DNA of 64,000 nt from JAWXCB01 sp034440455 (GTDB lineage: Bacteria; Bacteroidota; Bacteroidia; Chitinophagales; CAIOSU01): the NCBI GenBank assembly GCA_034440455.1, contig JAWXCB010000077.1:1-64000 (forward strand). The letters run 5' to 3'. The notes beneath the pieces are model-generated. The model was not told the DNA's origin and did no database searches. It was given only the letters and a program-made list of their open reading frames with translations. Positions within the stretch are counted from its first letter, which is position 1. Every line of letters starts with the position of its first letter. Below are positions 43,888 to 52,345 of this stretch, piece by piece. The position numbers and the translations under genes were made by a program.

Positions 43888-44712
43888 ATGGAGTTGACCG
43901 ATTATACGCTGATAAATGCCGAACCTACCTCGCTTGGCAAATACTGGAAAGGTCTTTGGAAGTACAGAAGAATGATAAGCGTTTTTGCCCTACAGGAAAT
44001 TAAGGTCTCCTACGCGCAAACATTTTTTGGTCTTTTCTGGCTGTTATTTAAGCCGTTAATTGTACTGGGAGTGTTTACGTTCCTTTTTGGTAATGTAATA
44101 GAGATATCCGGAATGAAACATCCTTATGCGCTGTTTGCATTTTCCGGCTTGATTGCATGGAATTACTTCAACTTTTTAGTTGGCTCGGGCAGCGGGGCGC
44201 TGATTAATAATCAACACCTGATTCGTAAAATGTATTTTCCCAGAATGGTACTGCCGCTTGCAAAAGTATTGGTAGGCTTGGTGGAGGCGGGAGTCTCTTT
44301 TTTGATATTGTTCACTTTGATGATAATTCTTGGTTATCCTTTTTCGGTGAAACTGTTGGCGTTGTTTGTTTTTCTTTTTTTTAATATTATATCCGGATTG
44401 GGAATCGCACTTTGGCTGAATGCCCTCAACCTTCGCTATCGTGATTTAAACCATTTCATTCCGGTGCTCATCGGATTTCTGATTTGGCTTACCCCTGTAT
44501 TCTACCCATCCACGTTGATTCCACAGGAGTTTTCTTTTCTGCTATACCTGAACCCGATGGCAGGAATTATTGAGTGCTATCGCTGGGCAATTCTGGGCGA
44601 CCCGTTTCCATCAATAAAATATCTTATTGCGATTGCTGAAGTGGCGGTTGTTTTTATTTCAGGAGTGTGGTTTTTCATCAGAATGGAAGATGTGATGGCT
44701 GATTATCTTTAG
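43888..44712 (+). CDS. ABC-2 type polysaccharide/lipid export permease (Wzm-like)
   Basis: A 274-residue permease with about six helices. The N-terminal amphipathic segment LWKYRRMISVFALQEIKVSY and the motifs FFGLFWLLFKPLIVLGVF, GLIAWNYFNFLVGSGSGALI and NLRYRDLNHFIPVLIGFLIW, PVFYPSTLIP are those of the Wzm/TagG/RfbA family, which exports polysaccharides or lipid-linked glycans. Its ATPase partner is likely the Wzt-like gene at 52346. The start at 43888 (MELTDYTLI) fits the promoter position. It is the first gene before the oxygenase array. Confidence 0.85.
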   Translation: MELTDYTLINAEPTSLGKYWKGLWKYRRMISVFALQEIKVSYAQTFFGLFWLLFKPLIVLGVFTFLFGNVIEISGMKHPYALFAFSGLIAWNYFNFLVGSGSGALINNQHLIRKMYFPRMVLPLAKVLVGLVEAGVSFLILFTLMIILGYPFSVKLLALFVFLFFNIISGLGIALWLNALNLRYRDLNHFIPVLIGFLIWLTPVFYPSTLIPQEFSFLLYLNPMAGIIECYRWAILGDPFPSIKYLIAIAEVAVVFISGVWFFIRMEDVMADYL

Positions 44713-44877
44713 TGATTCCATCCCGGCTAAGGTTGAAGTATTTGATTTTTCACCTTCTCAGCAAGAGTTTTTGAGCAAGTGTTTCGCTATCGGATTCCAG
44801 CGGTAAATATTTCAGTAGGGTGACTTCCGTCCGTATGGGAAAGGATGTCGCTGTTTACCTTTAAACACTGTTCCTTG

Positions 44878-44905
44878 TTGCTTTCTGAAACAATCCTTAA
44901 CTTTA
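44878..44905 (+). promoter_or_regulatory. Candidate promoter of the plus-strand oxygenase operon
   Basis: TTG at 44878-44880 and TAACTTTA at 44898-44905 (7 of 8 to TAnnTTTG), spaced by 17 bases, lie 17 bases before the ATG of the first PhyH gene. The spacing fits the Bacteroidota sigma factor. Confidence 0.4.
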
Positions 44906-44921
44906 GACAAACATAAATGCC

Positions 44922-45812
44922 ATGAGACGTGTAATGCGCGATGATGCGCTCGAAGCTAAGTTCCAGCGAGAAGGATATGTGGTGATTCCTTTTATGACAA
45001 AGGAAGAAGTGGATGGGCTGAAGCAAAAATATTTTGAAACCCTTCCGCATAGTGGCGGGCAAATAACTGCTTCAGAAACCGGGGTGGCAGATTCAAGAAA
45101 CATAACCTACGATTTCACTTTCATTGACAAAAATGTTGCTTACAAGCGTGAAGTCTTTAAAATCATCACTGAATATTTCGCCCTTCACGTGGAGAAATGG
45201 CTTGCCGATTACAAGCCAATCATAGCCAACTATATCCATAAGAAAGGAGGAGGAGGCGAAGTGCCGCTGCATCAGAACTACGCATTTGTTGACGAGCGCA
45301 AATGTACCTCGGTCTCCATTTGGCTGCCGTTGGTTGACAGCACTGAAGAAAACGGAACACTGCAAATTGTCCCCGGCAGCCATAAGCGCTTTTGTGAAAT
45401 CAGGGGTCCGATGGTTCCTTGGGATTTAGATGATATCAAAAACGAAATCATCAATAATTTTTTAGTTCCGCTCAACACAAAAGCGGGCAACGCAGTGATT
45501 TTAGATGACAGCATTGTTCATTACTCTGCAATCAACAAAACGAACGGGTTGCGTCTCACGATTCAGCTTATTTTAATTCCTGAAGAATTTCCTTCCATTC
45601 AATATCGGATGAATCCAGAAGTTAGCAGGGATGATGTAAATATTTTGGAAGTGAATCATGATTTTTATATGGAATCCACTCCATGGAAAGAGCCGGAAGG
45701 TGCAAAAAAAATCGGCACCCTGAAATACCAGCACAACCCGATGTCAGTGGATGAGTTCAGAAAGAAACTTTTTGCAAGGCGATTTGATGAGAAGGAATTG
45801 CAAAGAGTATAG
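44922..45812 (+). CDS. PhyH-type Fe(II)/2OG oxygenase, paralogue A (HxN variant)
   Basis: A 296-residue phytanoyl-CoA-dioxygenase-like protein. The metal motif, HQDWxxVDE in most paralogues, here reads LHQNYAFVDE near residue 112, with Asn for the iron-ligand Asp. The second part is normal: VPGSHKRF near 152 and IVHYSAINKTNGLRLTIQ near 195, giving the distal His and the 2OG-binding Arg. With HxN, iron binding may be weakened or the protein may be a non-catalytic partner. It is the first gene of the plus-strand array, 209 bases after the permease gene. Confidence 0.85.
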   Translation: MRRVMRDDALEAKFQREGYVVIPFMTKEEVDGLKQKYFETLPHSGGQITASETGVADSRNITYDFTFIDKNVAYKREVFKIITEYFALHVEKWLADYKPIIANYIHKKGGGGEVPLHQNYAFVDERKCTSVSIWLPLVDSTEENGTLQIVPGSHKRFCEIRGPMVPWDLDDIKNEIINNFLVPLNTKAGNAVILDDSIVHYSAINKTNGLRLTIQLILIPEEFPSIQYRMNPEVSRDDVNILEVNHDFYMESTPWKEPEGAKKIGTLKYQHNPMSVDEFRKKLFARRFDEKELQRV

Positions 45813-45853
45813 CCTGCAACTCGCGGGGATGGAAAACTAAATACTAACCATAC

Positions 45854-47785
45854 ATGGTAACCAGAATTTTCAAAGAGTCAGGTCTTCAAGAGCAATTCGA
45901 CCGTGATGGGTTTGTGGTGCTTCCTTTGTTGAATACAGAAGAAGTAACCAAGCTTACCGTTTTTTTTCACAGCCTGCATCAACAAGCGCCTTCAGGATTT
46001 TACTCTTCCGTTTTCAGCGACAACCTTGAATTCAAAAATTCAATTAAAACCTTCGCTGAAAAAATTTACGCATCAAAAGTTGATTCCACTTTTCAAGGGA
46101 TTAGAAAGCTTGGCGCCAGTTTTCTTTGTAAATCACCGGGTGCTGAGGGCAGAATGCCCGTTCATCAGGATTGGACGGTGGTGGATGAATCGAAATTTTG
46201 TTCCATCACCATTTGGGTTCCGCTGGTTGATACGGATGAATCAAACGGTGCCATCAGAGTTTTGCGGGGCAGTCACAAACTCACGAATACGCTTCGCGCG
46301 CCAAACGTGGTGAGTGAATATGAAAATGTGAAGGACGAAATCTGGAATGAGTTGGAAACGCTGCCGATGAAAGCGGGTGAAGCCTTTGTTTTTAATCATG
46401 CGCTGATTCATGCTTCCTCCCCTAACATTACTTCAAAAGAAAGAATTGCTGTCGCGTATGGTTTAATACCGCTTGAGGCAGAATTGTTTCTTTATCACAA
46501 AAATGAAAACAACAAACTTGAGCAATACAAGATGCCGGATGATATGTTTTTGCGTTATCACAACATCGGTGAGCGCGCTACATTCGGTGAGAAAGTCGGG
46601 GAGTTTGATTATGAGGAAAAACAAGTGAATTCATTGAAGTTGCACCACCTGTTAACGAAGATGAGAAGGGAGAGAAACATGCAACCGCTTTTTAAAGATT
46701 CGGCAGTGCTGGAATTTTTTGAGCGGGAGGGATATGCAAAAATTAAAGTGCTGGATGAAAAAGAAATAAAGGAACTTCTGGACTTCTACAATTCATTAGA
46801 TATGAAGGGCGAAGGGGAGGGATACGGTATCACCATAAGCTTAGAGAGCAAGGATAAAATTTTTGCCGAGCGCATTCTCAGTAAAATTTATGAAATAGCG
46901 CTGGCGAAAGTTGCATCTCATTTCCAAAATGCGAAAGCGCATCTTGCCAGTTTTATAATAAAGGATGCAAATTCCAAGACTATTGTGCCTGTTCATCAGG
47001 ACTGGAGTTTCATTGACGAAGAAGACAAATATTGCTCCGTGACCTGCTGGATACCGTTAGTGGATGTTACATTTGAAAATGGCGCGCTTGGAGTTATTCG
47101 CGGCAGCCATAAATTTTTTACCACCTACCGCCCTTCCCCGTCTCCTCAATCCCCCGTGCCGCTGGCAGAACACATCTTCACGATCTTCCCCTATTTAAAA
47201 GTTGTCGAAATGAAGGCGGGCGAGGCGTTGGTGTTTGATAACAGGACATTTCATGGCTCGCCACCCAATTCATCCAACCATCCTCGGATTGCTATCGGGA
47301 TTGGACTGACACAGAAAGACGCAAAACTTTGTCATTTCTACCATAAACCGGGTTGCACTTATAAAGATAAATTACTAAAATACAGGATTGACCCGAGTTT
47401 TTTTAGAACATACGAGAATGCAACTCTCTCAAAAATGTATGACAAAGGAGAAACAATTGAAGGTTATCCGTTGGAAGGAGAAGTGCCCTATGCATTTCCA
47501 AAGTTTACGGCAGATGAATTGATTGAATTGGTTAAAGAACATGGAAACGAATTCAATATGCACTTAGGCGAGTCGCTGGCTAAACTTTTTAATTACGATA
47601 TAAACGGCACAAGAAAAGAAGATGTGCCATCACAGCCCGTACCTGTAGAGTTTGAAAAAGTGGAAGAAATTCAGGCGCAACAAGCAGCGGCAGAATATGT
47701 ATGGATAGATGACCGAAGTTTTTTCAGGAAATACACACTTGGCAACATTCTGCGCGAAATGAAGAAAAAAATTTTGGCAGAATAA
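45854..47785 (+). CDS. Double-domain PhyH-type oxygenase, paralogue B (fusion)
   Basis: A 643-residue protein with two complete PhyH domains. Domain 1 (about 1-275): VHQDWTVVDES, LRGSHKLT, LIHASSPNITSKERIAVAYG. Domain 2 (about 276-560): VHQDWSFIDEE, IRGSHKFF, TFHGSPPNSSNHPRIAIGIG. Domain 2 begins with a Met at residue 276 (MQPLFKDSAVLEFFEREGYA), just like the start of separate paralogues, so two neighbouring genes seem to have fused. A C-terminal extension of about 80 residues is unmatched. Both active sites look intact. It lies 41 bases after paralogue A. Confidence 0.85.
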   Translation: MVTRIFKESGLQEQFDRDGFVVLPLLNTEEVTKLTVFFHSLHQQAPSGFYSSVFSDNLEFKNSIKTFAEKIYASKVDSTFQGIRKLGASFLCKSPGAEGRMPVHQDWTVVDESKFCSITIWVPLVDTDESNGAIRVLRGSHKLTNTLRAPNVVSEYENVKDEIWNELETLPMKAGEAFVFNHALIHASSPNITSKERIAVAYGLIPLEAELFLYHKNENNKLEQYKMPDDMFLRYHNIGERATFGEKVGEFDYEEKQVNSLKLHHLLTKMRRERNMQPLFKDSAVLEFFEREGYAKIKVLDEKEIKELLDFYNSLDMKGEGEGYGITISLESKDKIFAERILSKIYEIALAKVASHFQNAKAHLASFIIKDANSKTIVPVHQDWSFIDEEDKYCSVTCWIPLVDVTFENGALGVIRGSHKFFTTYRPSPSPQSPVPLAEHIFTIFPYLKVVEMKAGEALVFDNRTFHGSPPNSSNHPRIAIGIGLTQKDAKLCHFYHKPGCTYKDKLLKYRIDPSFFRTYENATLSKMYDKGETIEGYPLEGEVPYAFPKFTADELIELVKEHGNEFNMHLGESLAKLFNYDINGTRKEDVPSQPVPVEFEKVEEIQAQQAAAEYVWIDDRSFFRKYTLGNILREMKKKILAE

Positions 47786-47794
47786 ATTGAAAGT

Positions 47795-48691
47795 ATGTTT
47801 TCTTTCCCAAAAATGCTCAAGGTTTTTCGTAATGATATCCATCAACTACAGTTTGAGCGGGACGGGTTTCTCGTGCTGCCATTTTACAATCAAGATGAGA
47901 TTCGGGAATTGAATGAACTCTATCATCGCCTCCATCCTAAAGATGAAAAAGGTTTTTTTCCCAGTACGTTTTCAAAAGATAAAAATTACCGCAAAATCGC
48001 GGATGAAGAAATCCGAAGAATCGGACAGCGGTCTATGAGTAATTACATCCAGGATGTTAAAGTGATGTGCGGCAGCTTTATCGTAAAATCATCAGGACCG
48101 GAAAGTGCGATGTGTGTCCATCAGGATATGACTTTGGTTGATGAGGCTAAATACACGGGCATCAATATCTGGATACCGCTGATTGACTTGAACGATGAAA
48201 ACGGAACTCTTGAAGTCCTGCCCGGCAGTCACAGAATATTCCCGACTTATCGCAGTTCGACAGTTCCCGGTATTTATGATGAGAGTAGTGCGGAAATCAA
48301 AAAGTATCTGGTGAGGCTTTACCCAAAAGCCGGTGAAGCAATTTTCTTTGACCAAAGCATTATTCATTATTCTGATGCCAATCTTTCAAACCAAACTAGA
48401 ATCGTCACCAACACCTATTTTACACACAAGGACGCCACGTTTCAAATCTGCTATTGGCAAAAGGATTTCGGGAACAAAGTGGAACTATTCCGTGAAGATG
48501 AACATTTCATGACCGATTTTGAGCAGTTCGGGGAAAACATTCATGACCGCCCTAAAATTGGAAAAAGCTTGGGGCTTTATGATTATGATTTTCCGAAAAT
48601 CACCCCGGAGCAACTGAATGAGCTTTATGGGAAAAATGGCAAATCAAAAAAATCATTATTCAAACGCGTACTCCATTCATTATTCAGTTAA
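47795..48691 (+). CDS. PhyH-type Fe(II)/2OG oxygenase, paralogue C
   Basis: A 298-residue protein with the complete residue set: VHQDMTLVDEA (iron ligands His and Asp), LPGSHRIF, and IIHYSDANLSNQTRIVTN (distal His and 2OG-binding Arg). The N-terminus RNDIHQLQFERDGFLVLPFY shares the array's leading pattern. A second Met at residue 7 is an equally good start. It begins 9 bases after paralogue B and is followed after 2 bases by D, so translation is coupled. Substrate unknown. Confidence 0.85.
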   Translation: MFSFPKMLKVFRNDIHQLQFERDGFLVLPFYNQDEIRELNELYHRLHPKDEKGFFPSTFSKDKNYRKIADEEIRRIGQRSMSNYIQDVKVMCGSFIVKSSGPESAMCVHQDMTLVDEAKYTGINIWIPLIDLNDENGTLEVLPGSHRIFPTYRSSTVPGIYDESSAEIKKYLVRLYPKAGEAIFFDQSIIHYSDANLSNQTRIVTNTYFTHKDATFQICYWQKDFGNKVELFREDEHFMTDFEQFGENIHDRPKIGKSLGLYDYDFPKITPEQLNELYGKNGKSKKSLFKRVLHSLFS

Positions 48692-48693
48692 AG

Positions 48694-49644
48694 ATGACAA
48701 AGCGAATTTTCAAAGACGATGCAATGCAAGAGAAGTTCCAAAAACAGGGATTTATCACGGTGCCGTTTTTGGATGAAAATGAATTGGATTACCTCAACCA
48801 TTTTTTTGATGAGCTGCATCCAAACCCTCAGGGTGGATTTGTGTCTGGAAGTTACTCAAGCGACTTTGCATATAAAAAGAAAACAAGCGATGAGATCGTT
48901 CGCGTATTCAGCAGGCATTATGAAAGACTATTCGTAAACTACCAACCTTTTGGAGCTACGTTTCTATATAAACTTCCTTTCCAGGAAAGCGGAGTCGCTG
49001 TTCATCAGGATTGGACAATTGTTGACGAAACGAAAGCTGTCGCCCTGAATTGCTGGGTTCCTCTTTGCGATGTTACGATGGATAACGGGCCCATAATGAT
49101 TTTACCTGGTAGTCATTTTGATAACCTTAATGTAGTTCGCTCGCCAACTTTGCCGTTCTTTTTTTCAGGAAGCGATGAAATCATCGTCCAAGAATTGGAA
49201 CCCATGGTGGTAAAGGCAGGAACTGCAGTCATCTTGAATCAAAGCGTAATACACTACTCGCCTGCCAATCAAAGCGGGCAAATCAGAAAAGCTATCACTG
49301 CGGGCGTTAAATCTGCTGGCGCACAAATGTATTTCCATTACAAAAATCCTAATATCGGCATGGATGAGTTGGAAGTATTTGAAGAAGATGATGATTTCTT
49401 GCTAAGATTTGAAAACTTTGCAGAAGATATTGCGAACCGTCCAAAACTCGGCAGGAGTAAGGGATTCATTCCTTACAAGCTGCCACAGTATAGCGGGAAT
49501 GAACTTTATGAACTGGTTAAAAAGATGAAATCATCTGCTGGGTACTCACTTAAATCAAAATTTAGTAAGCAGGAAGAACAGCCTTCTGTTGGTCATAAAC
49601 GCCAGTCATTCATGCAACGCCTTTCTTCCATATTTCAAAACTGA
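48694..49644 (+). CDS. PhyH-type Fe(II)/2OG oxygenase, paralogue D
   Basis: A 316-residue protein, KRIFKDDAMQEKFQKQGFIT at the start. Iron and 2OG residues are complete: VHQDWTIVDET, LPGSHFDN and VIHYSPANQSGQIRKAITAG. Compared with C it carries a Ser/Lys/Gln-rich C-terminal tail of about 30 residues (KSKFSKQEEQPSVGHKRQSF) that is not part of the fold and could serve as an interaction tail. It is separated by one base from the start of paralogue E. Confidence 0.85.
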   Translation: MTKRIFKDDAMQEKFQKQGFITVPFLDENELDYLNHFFDELHPNPQGGFVSGSYSSDFAYKKKTSDEIVRVFSRHYERLFVNYQPFGATFLYKLPFQESGVAVHQDWTIVDETKAVALNCWVPLCDVTMDNGPIMILPGSHFDNLNVVRSPTLPFFFSGSDEIIVQELEPMVVKAGTAVILNQSVIHYSPANQSGQIRKAITAGVKSAGAQMYFHYKNPNIGMDELEVFEEDDDFLLRFENFAEDIANRPKLGRSKGFIPYKLPQYSGNELYELVKKMKSSAGYSLKSKFSKQEEQPSVGHKRQSFMQRLSSIFQN

Positions 49645-49645
49645 A

Positions 49646-50497
49646 ATGCCTGAAAAGATTTTACAGGATGACCAATTGGATAAGCAACTCTTGGAGACAG
49701 GATTTGCAGTAGTTTCCTTTTTAAATCAGAAAGAAACCAGCGCTTTAGTTGACTTTTTCTATCAGCATCATCCCAATGGAGTTTCTGGTTTCTATGCTAC
49801 CGCTCATTCCCACGATATTGCATTCAGAAATCGGATGAACGATGAAATAAAAAAAAACTTTCAAAGAGCCATTGGCAATTACTTTCATAAATGTACTGCG
49901 CTTGGCGGGTCGTTCGTGGTGAAATCAAATACGCAAAAAGAACGACTACACCCTCACCAAGACTGGAATATTGTGGACGAAGAACAGCATCGCTCATTTA
50001 ATATTTGGGTTCCGCTGGTTGATTTGACTGAAAAAAACGGAACCATCCGGGTGATGCCCGGCAGTCATCGCTGGGTGAAAAATTATCGCGGACCAAATAT
50101 CCCTGACCTTTCTGAAAGCGCACAAGAACAAATCTGGCAGCGTATGACTCCGCTTTATATGAAAGCAGGCGAGGCGTTAATTTATGACCATCGGTTGTTT
50201 CACGCATCTGACTCGAACACTACGGATGAGTTGCGTATTGCCACCGTATTTGGAATCATTCCTGAGAGAGCGCAAATGCTCTACTATTATGGAAACGGGA
50301 AACAAGTGGAAATTTATAAGAGCAGCGCGAATTTTTTTCTGAATGAAAATATGCAGAAGGGAAACCTGATACTCCAGAAAGTAAACACCGTTCAATTACC
50401 AGTTGTATCCTTTTCACAATTCCTACAGTTGGAAGAAACAAGTGTTAATAGGGTAAAGAAAACCGGACTTTTTAATTTTATTAGAAGATTGTTCTAA
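49646..50497 (+). CDS. PhyH-type Fe(II)/2OG oxygenase, paralogue E
   Basis: A 283-residue protein. The start at 49646 (MPEKILQDDQLDKQLLETGF) is chosen since it reproduces the N-terminal pattern of the other paralogues and avoids a long overlap with D. The active-site set is complete: PHQDWNIVDEE, MPGSHRWV, and LFHASDSNTTDELRIATVFG. It lies 9 bases before paralogue F. Nothing in the sequence tells what it oxidises. Confidence 0.85.
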   Translation: MPEKILQDDQLDKQLLETGFAVVSFLNQKETSALVDFFYQHHPNGVSGFYATAHSHDIAFRNRMNDEIKKNFQRAIGNYFHKCTALGGSFVVKSNTQKERLHPHQDWNIVDEEQHRSFNIWVPLVDLTEKNGTIRVMPGSHRWVKNYRGPNIPDLSESAQEQIWQRMTPLYMKAGEALIYDHRLFHASDSNTTDELRIATVFGIIPERAQMLYYYGNGKQVEIYKSSANFFLNENMQKGNLILQKVNTVQLPVVSFSQFLQLEETSVNRVKKTGLFNFIRRLF

Positions 50498-50506
50498 TTT
50501 ACTGTT

Positions 50507-51439
50507 ATGGAATTAAGCGTTAGCGCATTACTCAACCGGATATTAGACAGGCCTACAGTAGTCAACCCGCAGCAGGAAATCAGGAGGGAAGGCTTTTTTT
50601 TAGATGAAAAAAATCATGAACACTATTTAAAGCATGGATGGTGTACGATTAAAAATATGACCACAGCTGAGGAAATAGAATCCTTCATGCACACTTTTCA
50701 CGAGATTTCTAAGCTTAATGGTTTTGAACTGGATAAAAATCTGCTTAACAGCGGAAGACTTTTTAATCCGGAAATAAGGAAAAAAGTGCAGGAAGTAATT
50801 AATCTGAATGCTAAAACCATTTTGCCCCGTATGTTCAAGATGGAAAAGGTGGACCCGCACACTGGTGGAGCATTTCAGGTGAAACCTCCGCATATAAACA
50901 GCGACTTATTGATTCATCAGGATAGCACAGTGATAGATGAAGACAAAGACTACTGCCTCTTTGTATGGATTCCTTTCTGTGCTATTACGATGGAGAACGG
51001 ACCTATCTCTTTTCTTCCGGGCAGCCACCTTTGGGGAAACAACCAACGCAGTTTAGGCGTACCCTGGCAGTTTCGCAAGCACACGAAGACGCTCTATCAA
51101 TATGTGAAAACGGTGACAGTAAATGCAGGCGATGCAATTGTATTTGACCCTGCAACCATTCATGCGAGCGCTCCGAATCTTTCAAAAGAAATTCGACATG
51201 CCATAACAATCACCGTGTTGAGAAGAAATTATCAGTTGGTTTATTACTTCAGAAACAAAGAGATAGATGATAGCCTGATTGAAAAATATTATGTGGATGA
51301 AACCTTCTATTACGGATATGATTTCATTTCAAAACCCGATGAAACCAAATGGAGAAAAGAGATTGTGAAATTTGAACCTTTTAACCTGACTGAAAAGCAA
51401 TTAGTCAGGCTGATAAAAAAACATTTACCAAAAGAGTAG
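50507..51439 (+). CDS. PhyH-type Fe(II)/2OG oxygenase, paralogue F
   Basis: A 310-residue protein that is more diverged than its neighbours. Its N-terminus (MELSVSALLNRILDRPTVVN) is an additional leader of about 40 residues. The metal motif is IHQDSTVIDEDKDYC, the loop is LPGSHLWGNN and the distal site TIHASAPNLSKEIRHAITIT, so the residues for iron and 2OG are kept. A gap of 53 bases separates it from the next paralogue. Confidence 0.85.
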   Translation: MELSVSALLNRILDRPTVVNPQQEIRREGFFLDEKNHEHYLKHGWCTIKNMTTAEEIESFMHTFHEISKLNGFELDKNLLNSGRLFNPEIRKKVQEVINLNAKTILPRMFKMEKVDPHTGGAFQVKPPHINSDLLIHQDSTVIDEDKDYCLFVWIPFCAITMENGPISFLPGSHLWGNNQRSLGVPWQFRKHTKTLYQYVKTVTVNAGDAIVFDPATIHASAPNLSKEIRHAITITVLRRNYQLVYYFRNKEIDDSLIEKYYVDETFYYGYDFISKPDETKWRKEIVKFEPFNLTEKQLVRLIKKHLPKE

Positions 51440-51492
51440 GTCGCAAATATGCAAGAGAGCGCAGCGACTGCATGATAAGATTCGTTTAACCG

Positions 51493-52338
51493 ATGTATCC
51501 CGTTTTCCAAAATCAATCCTTCCAAAAACAATTCGAGCGGAAAGGGTATGTATTGCTCTCCTCGCTGTTAAGCGATGCGGAAGTGAAAGAACTTTATGAT
51601 TTGTTTGAGCGGTTTCCAAGCCAGTATTCCGCACCTTTTCACACCACGCATTTCAGCGCGGATATTTCTTATAAAAAACAAGTTCACGATACGATTGCTT
51701 CCGTTGTGTTTCCGAAATTGAAACCTTATCTTAATCGCTTCGTTCCATTGTTTGGAAACTTCATGATAAAAAACGCAGGCGCGCAAACAAGCATGGATCT
51801 TCATGCAGATTGGACTTATGTGGATGAGCAGCGTCATAGTTCTGCCGCAGTATGGATTCCATTAATTGATGTAAATGAAGAGAACGGATGCTTGGGAGTA
51901 ATTGAAGGTTCGCATAAAGTCACCAACAGCATTCGCGGTCCGATGATACGGCAAAGCAGTCGGCAAAAAGAGGAAGACTGGGCAAAGGGGTATGGTAAAT
52001 TAATTCCCATGAGCGCGGGAGGCGCTATCGTTTATGACCACCGTCTGCTGCATTATTCCCCATCAAATAAAACAACGAAAGTCAGACCCGCTCTGAATCT
52101 TTCGATGGCGCCCGAGTCTGCCACCTGGCTTCATTATTGTTTTCCTGAAGGAGCTGAAGCAATAGAATTATATTCTGTGCCTGACAGCGATTTTTTTATG
52201 CGCTATAATAATTTTCAAAGACCCGAAACAGGCTCGCTCATTAAAACCTTACCAACAGATTCCGTAGAGTATATAGATGCGCGGATGAAAAATTTTTGGA
52301 AAACGAGTATGCTAAATAAAATAAGGCAATTGTTTTAA
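51493..52338 (+). CDS. PhyH-type Fe(II)/2OG oxygenase, paralogue G (HAD variant)
   Basis: A 281-residue protein, MYPVFQNQSFQKQFERKGYV at the start. The iron motif is LHADWTYVDEQ, Ala instead of Gln between the ligands, which leaves both ligands in place. The remaining motifs are IEGSHKVT and LLHYSPSNKTTKVRPALNLS. It is the last gene on the plus strand and meets the Wzt-like gene on the other strand with a gap of seven bases. Confidence 0.85.
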   Translation: MYPVFQNQSFQKQFERKGYVLLSSLLSDAEVKELYDLFERFPSQYSAPFHTTHFSADISYKKQVHDTIASVVFPKLKPYLNRFVPLFGNFMIKNAGAQTSMDLHADWTYVDEQRHSSAAVWIPLIDVNEENGCLGVIEGSHKVTNSIRGPMIRQSSRQKEEDWAKGYGKLIPMSAGGAIVYDHRLLHYSPSNKTTKVRPALNLSMAPESATWLHYCFPEGAEAIELYSVPDSDFFMRYNNFQRPETGSLIKTLPTDSVEYIDARMKNFWKTSMLNKIRQLF

Positions 52339-52345
52339 ATCCAGT

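Noticed and set aside
44787..52000. Antisense reading frames along the oxygenase genes
   Set aside because: They have no start context, no family motifs, and mirror the codon structure of the real genes, so they are shadows.
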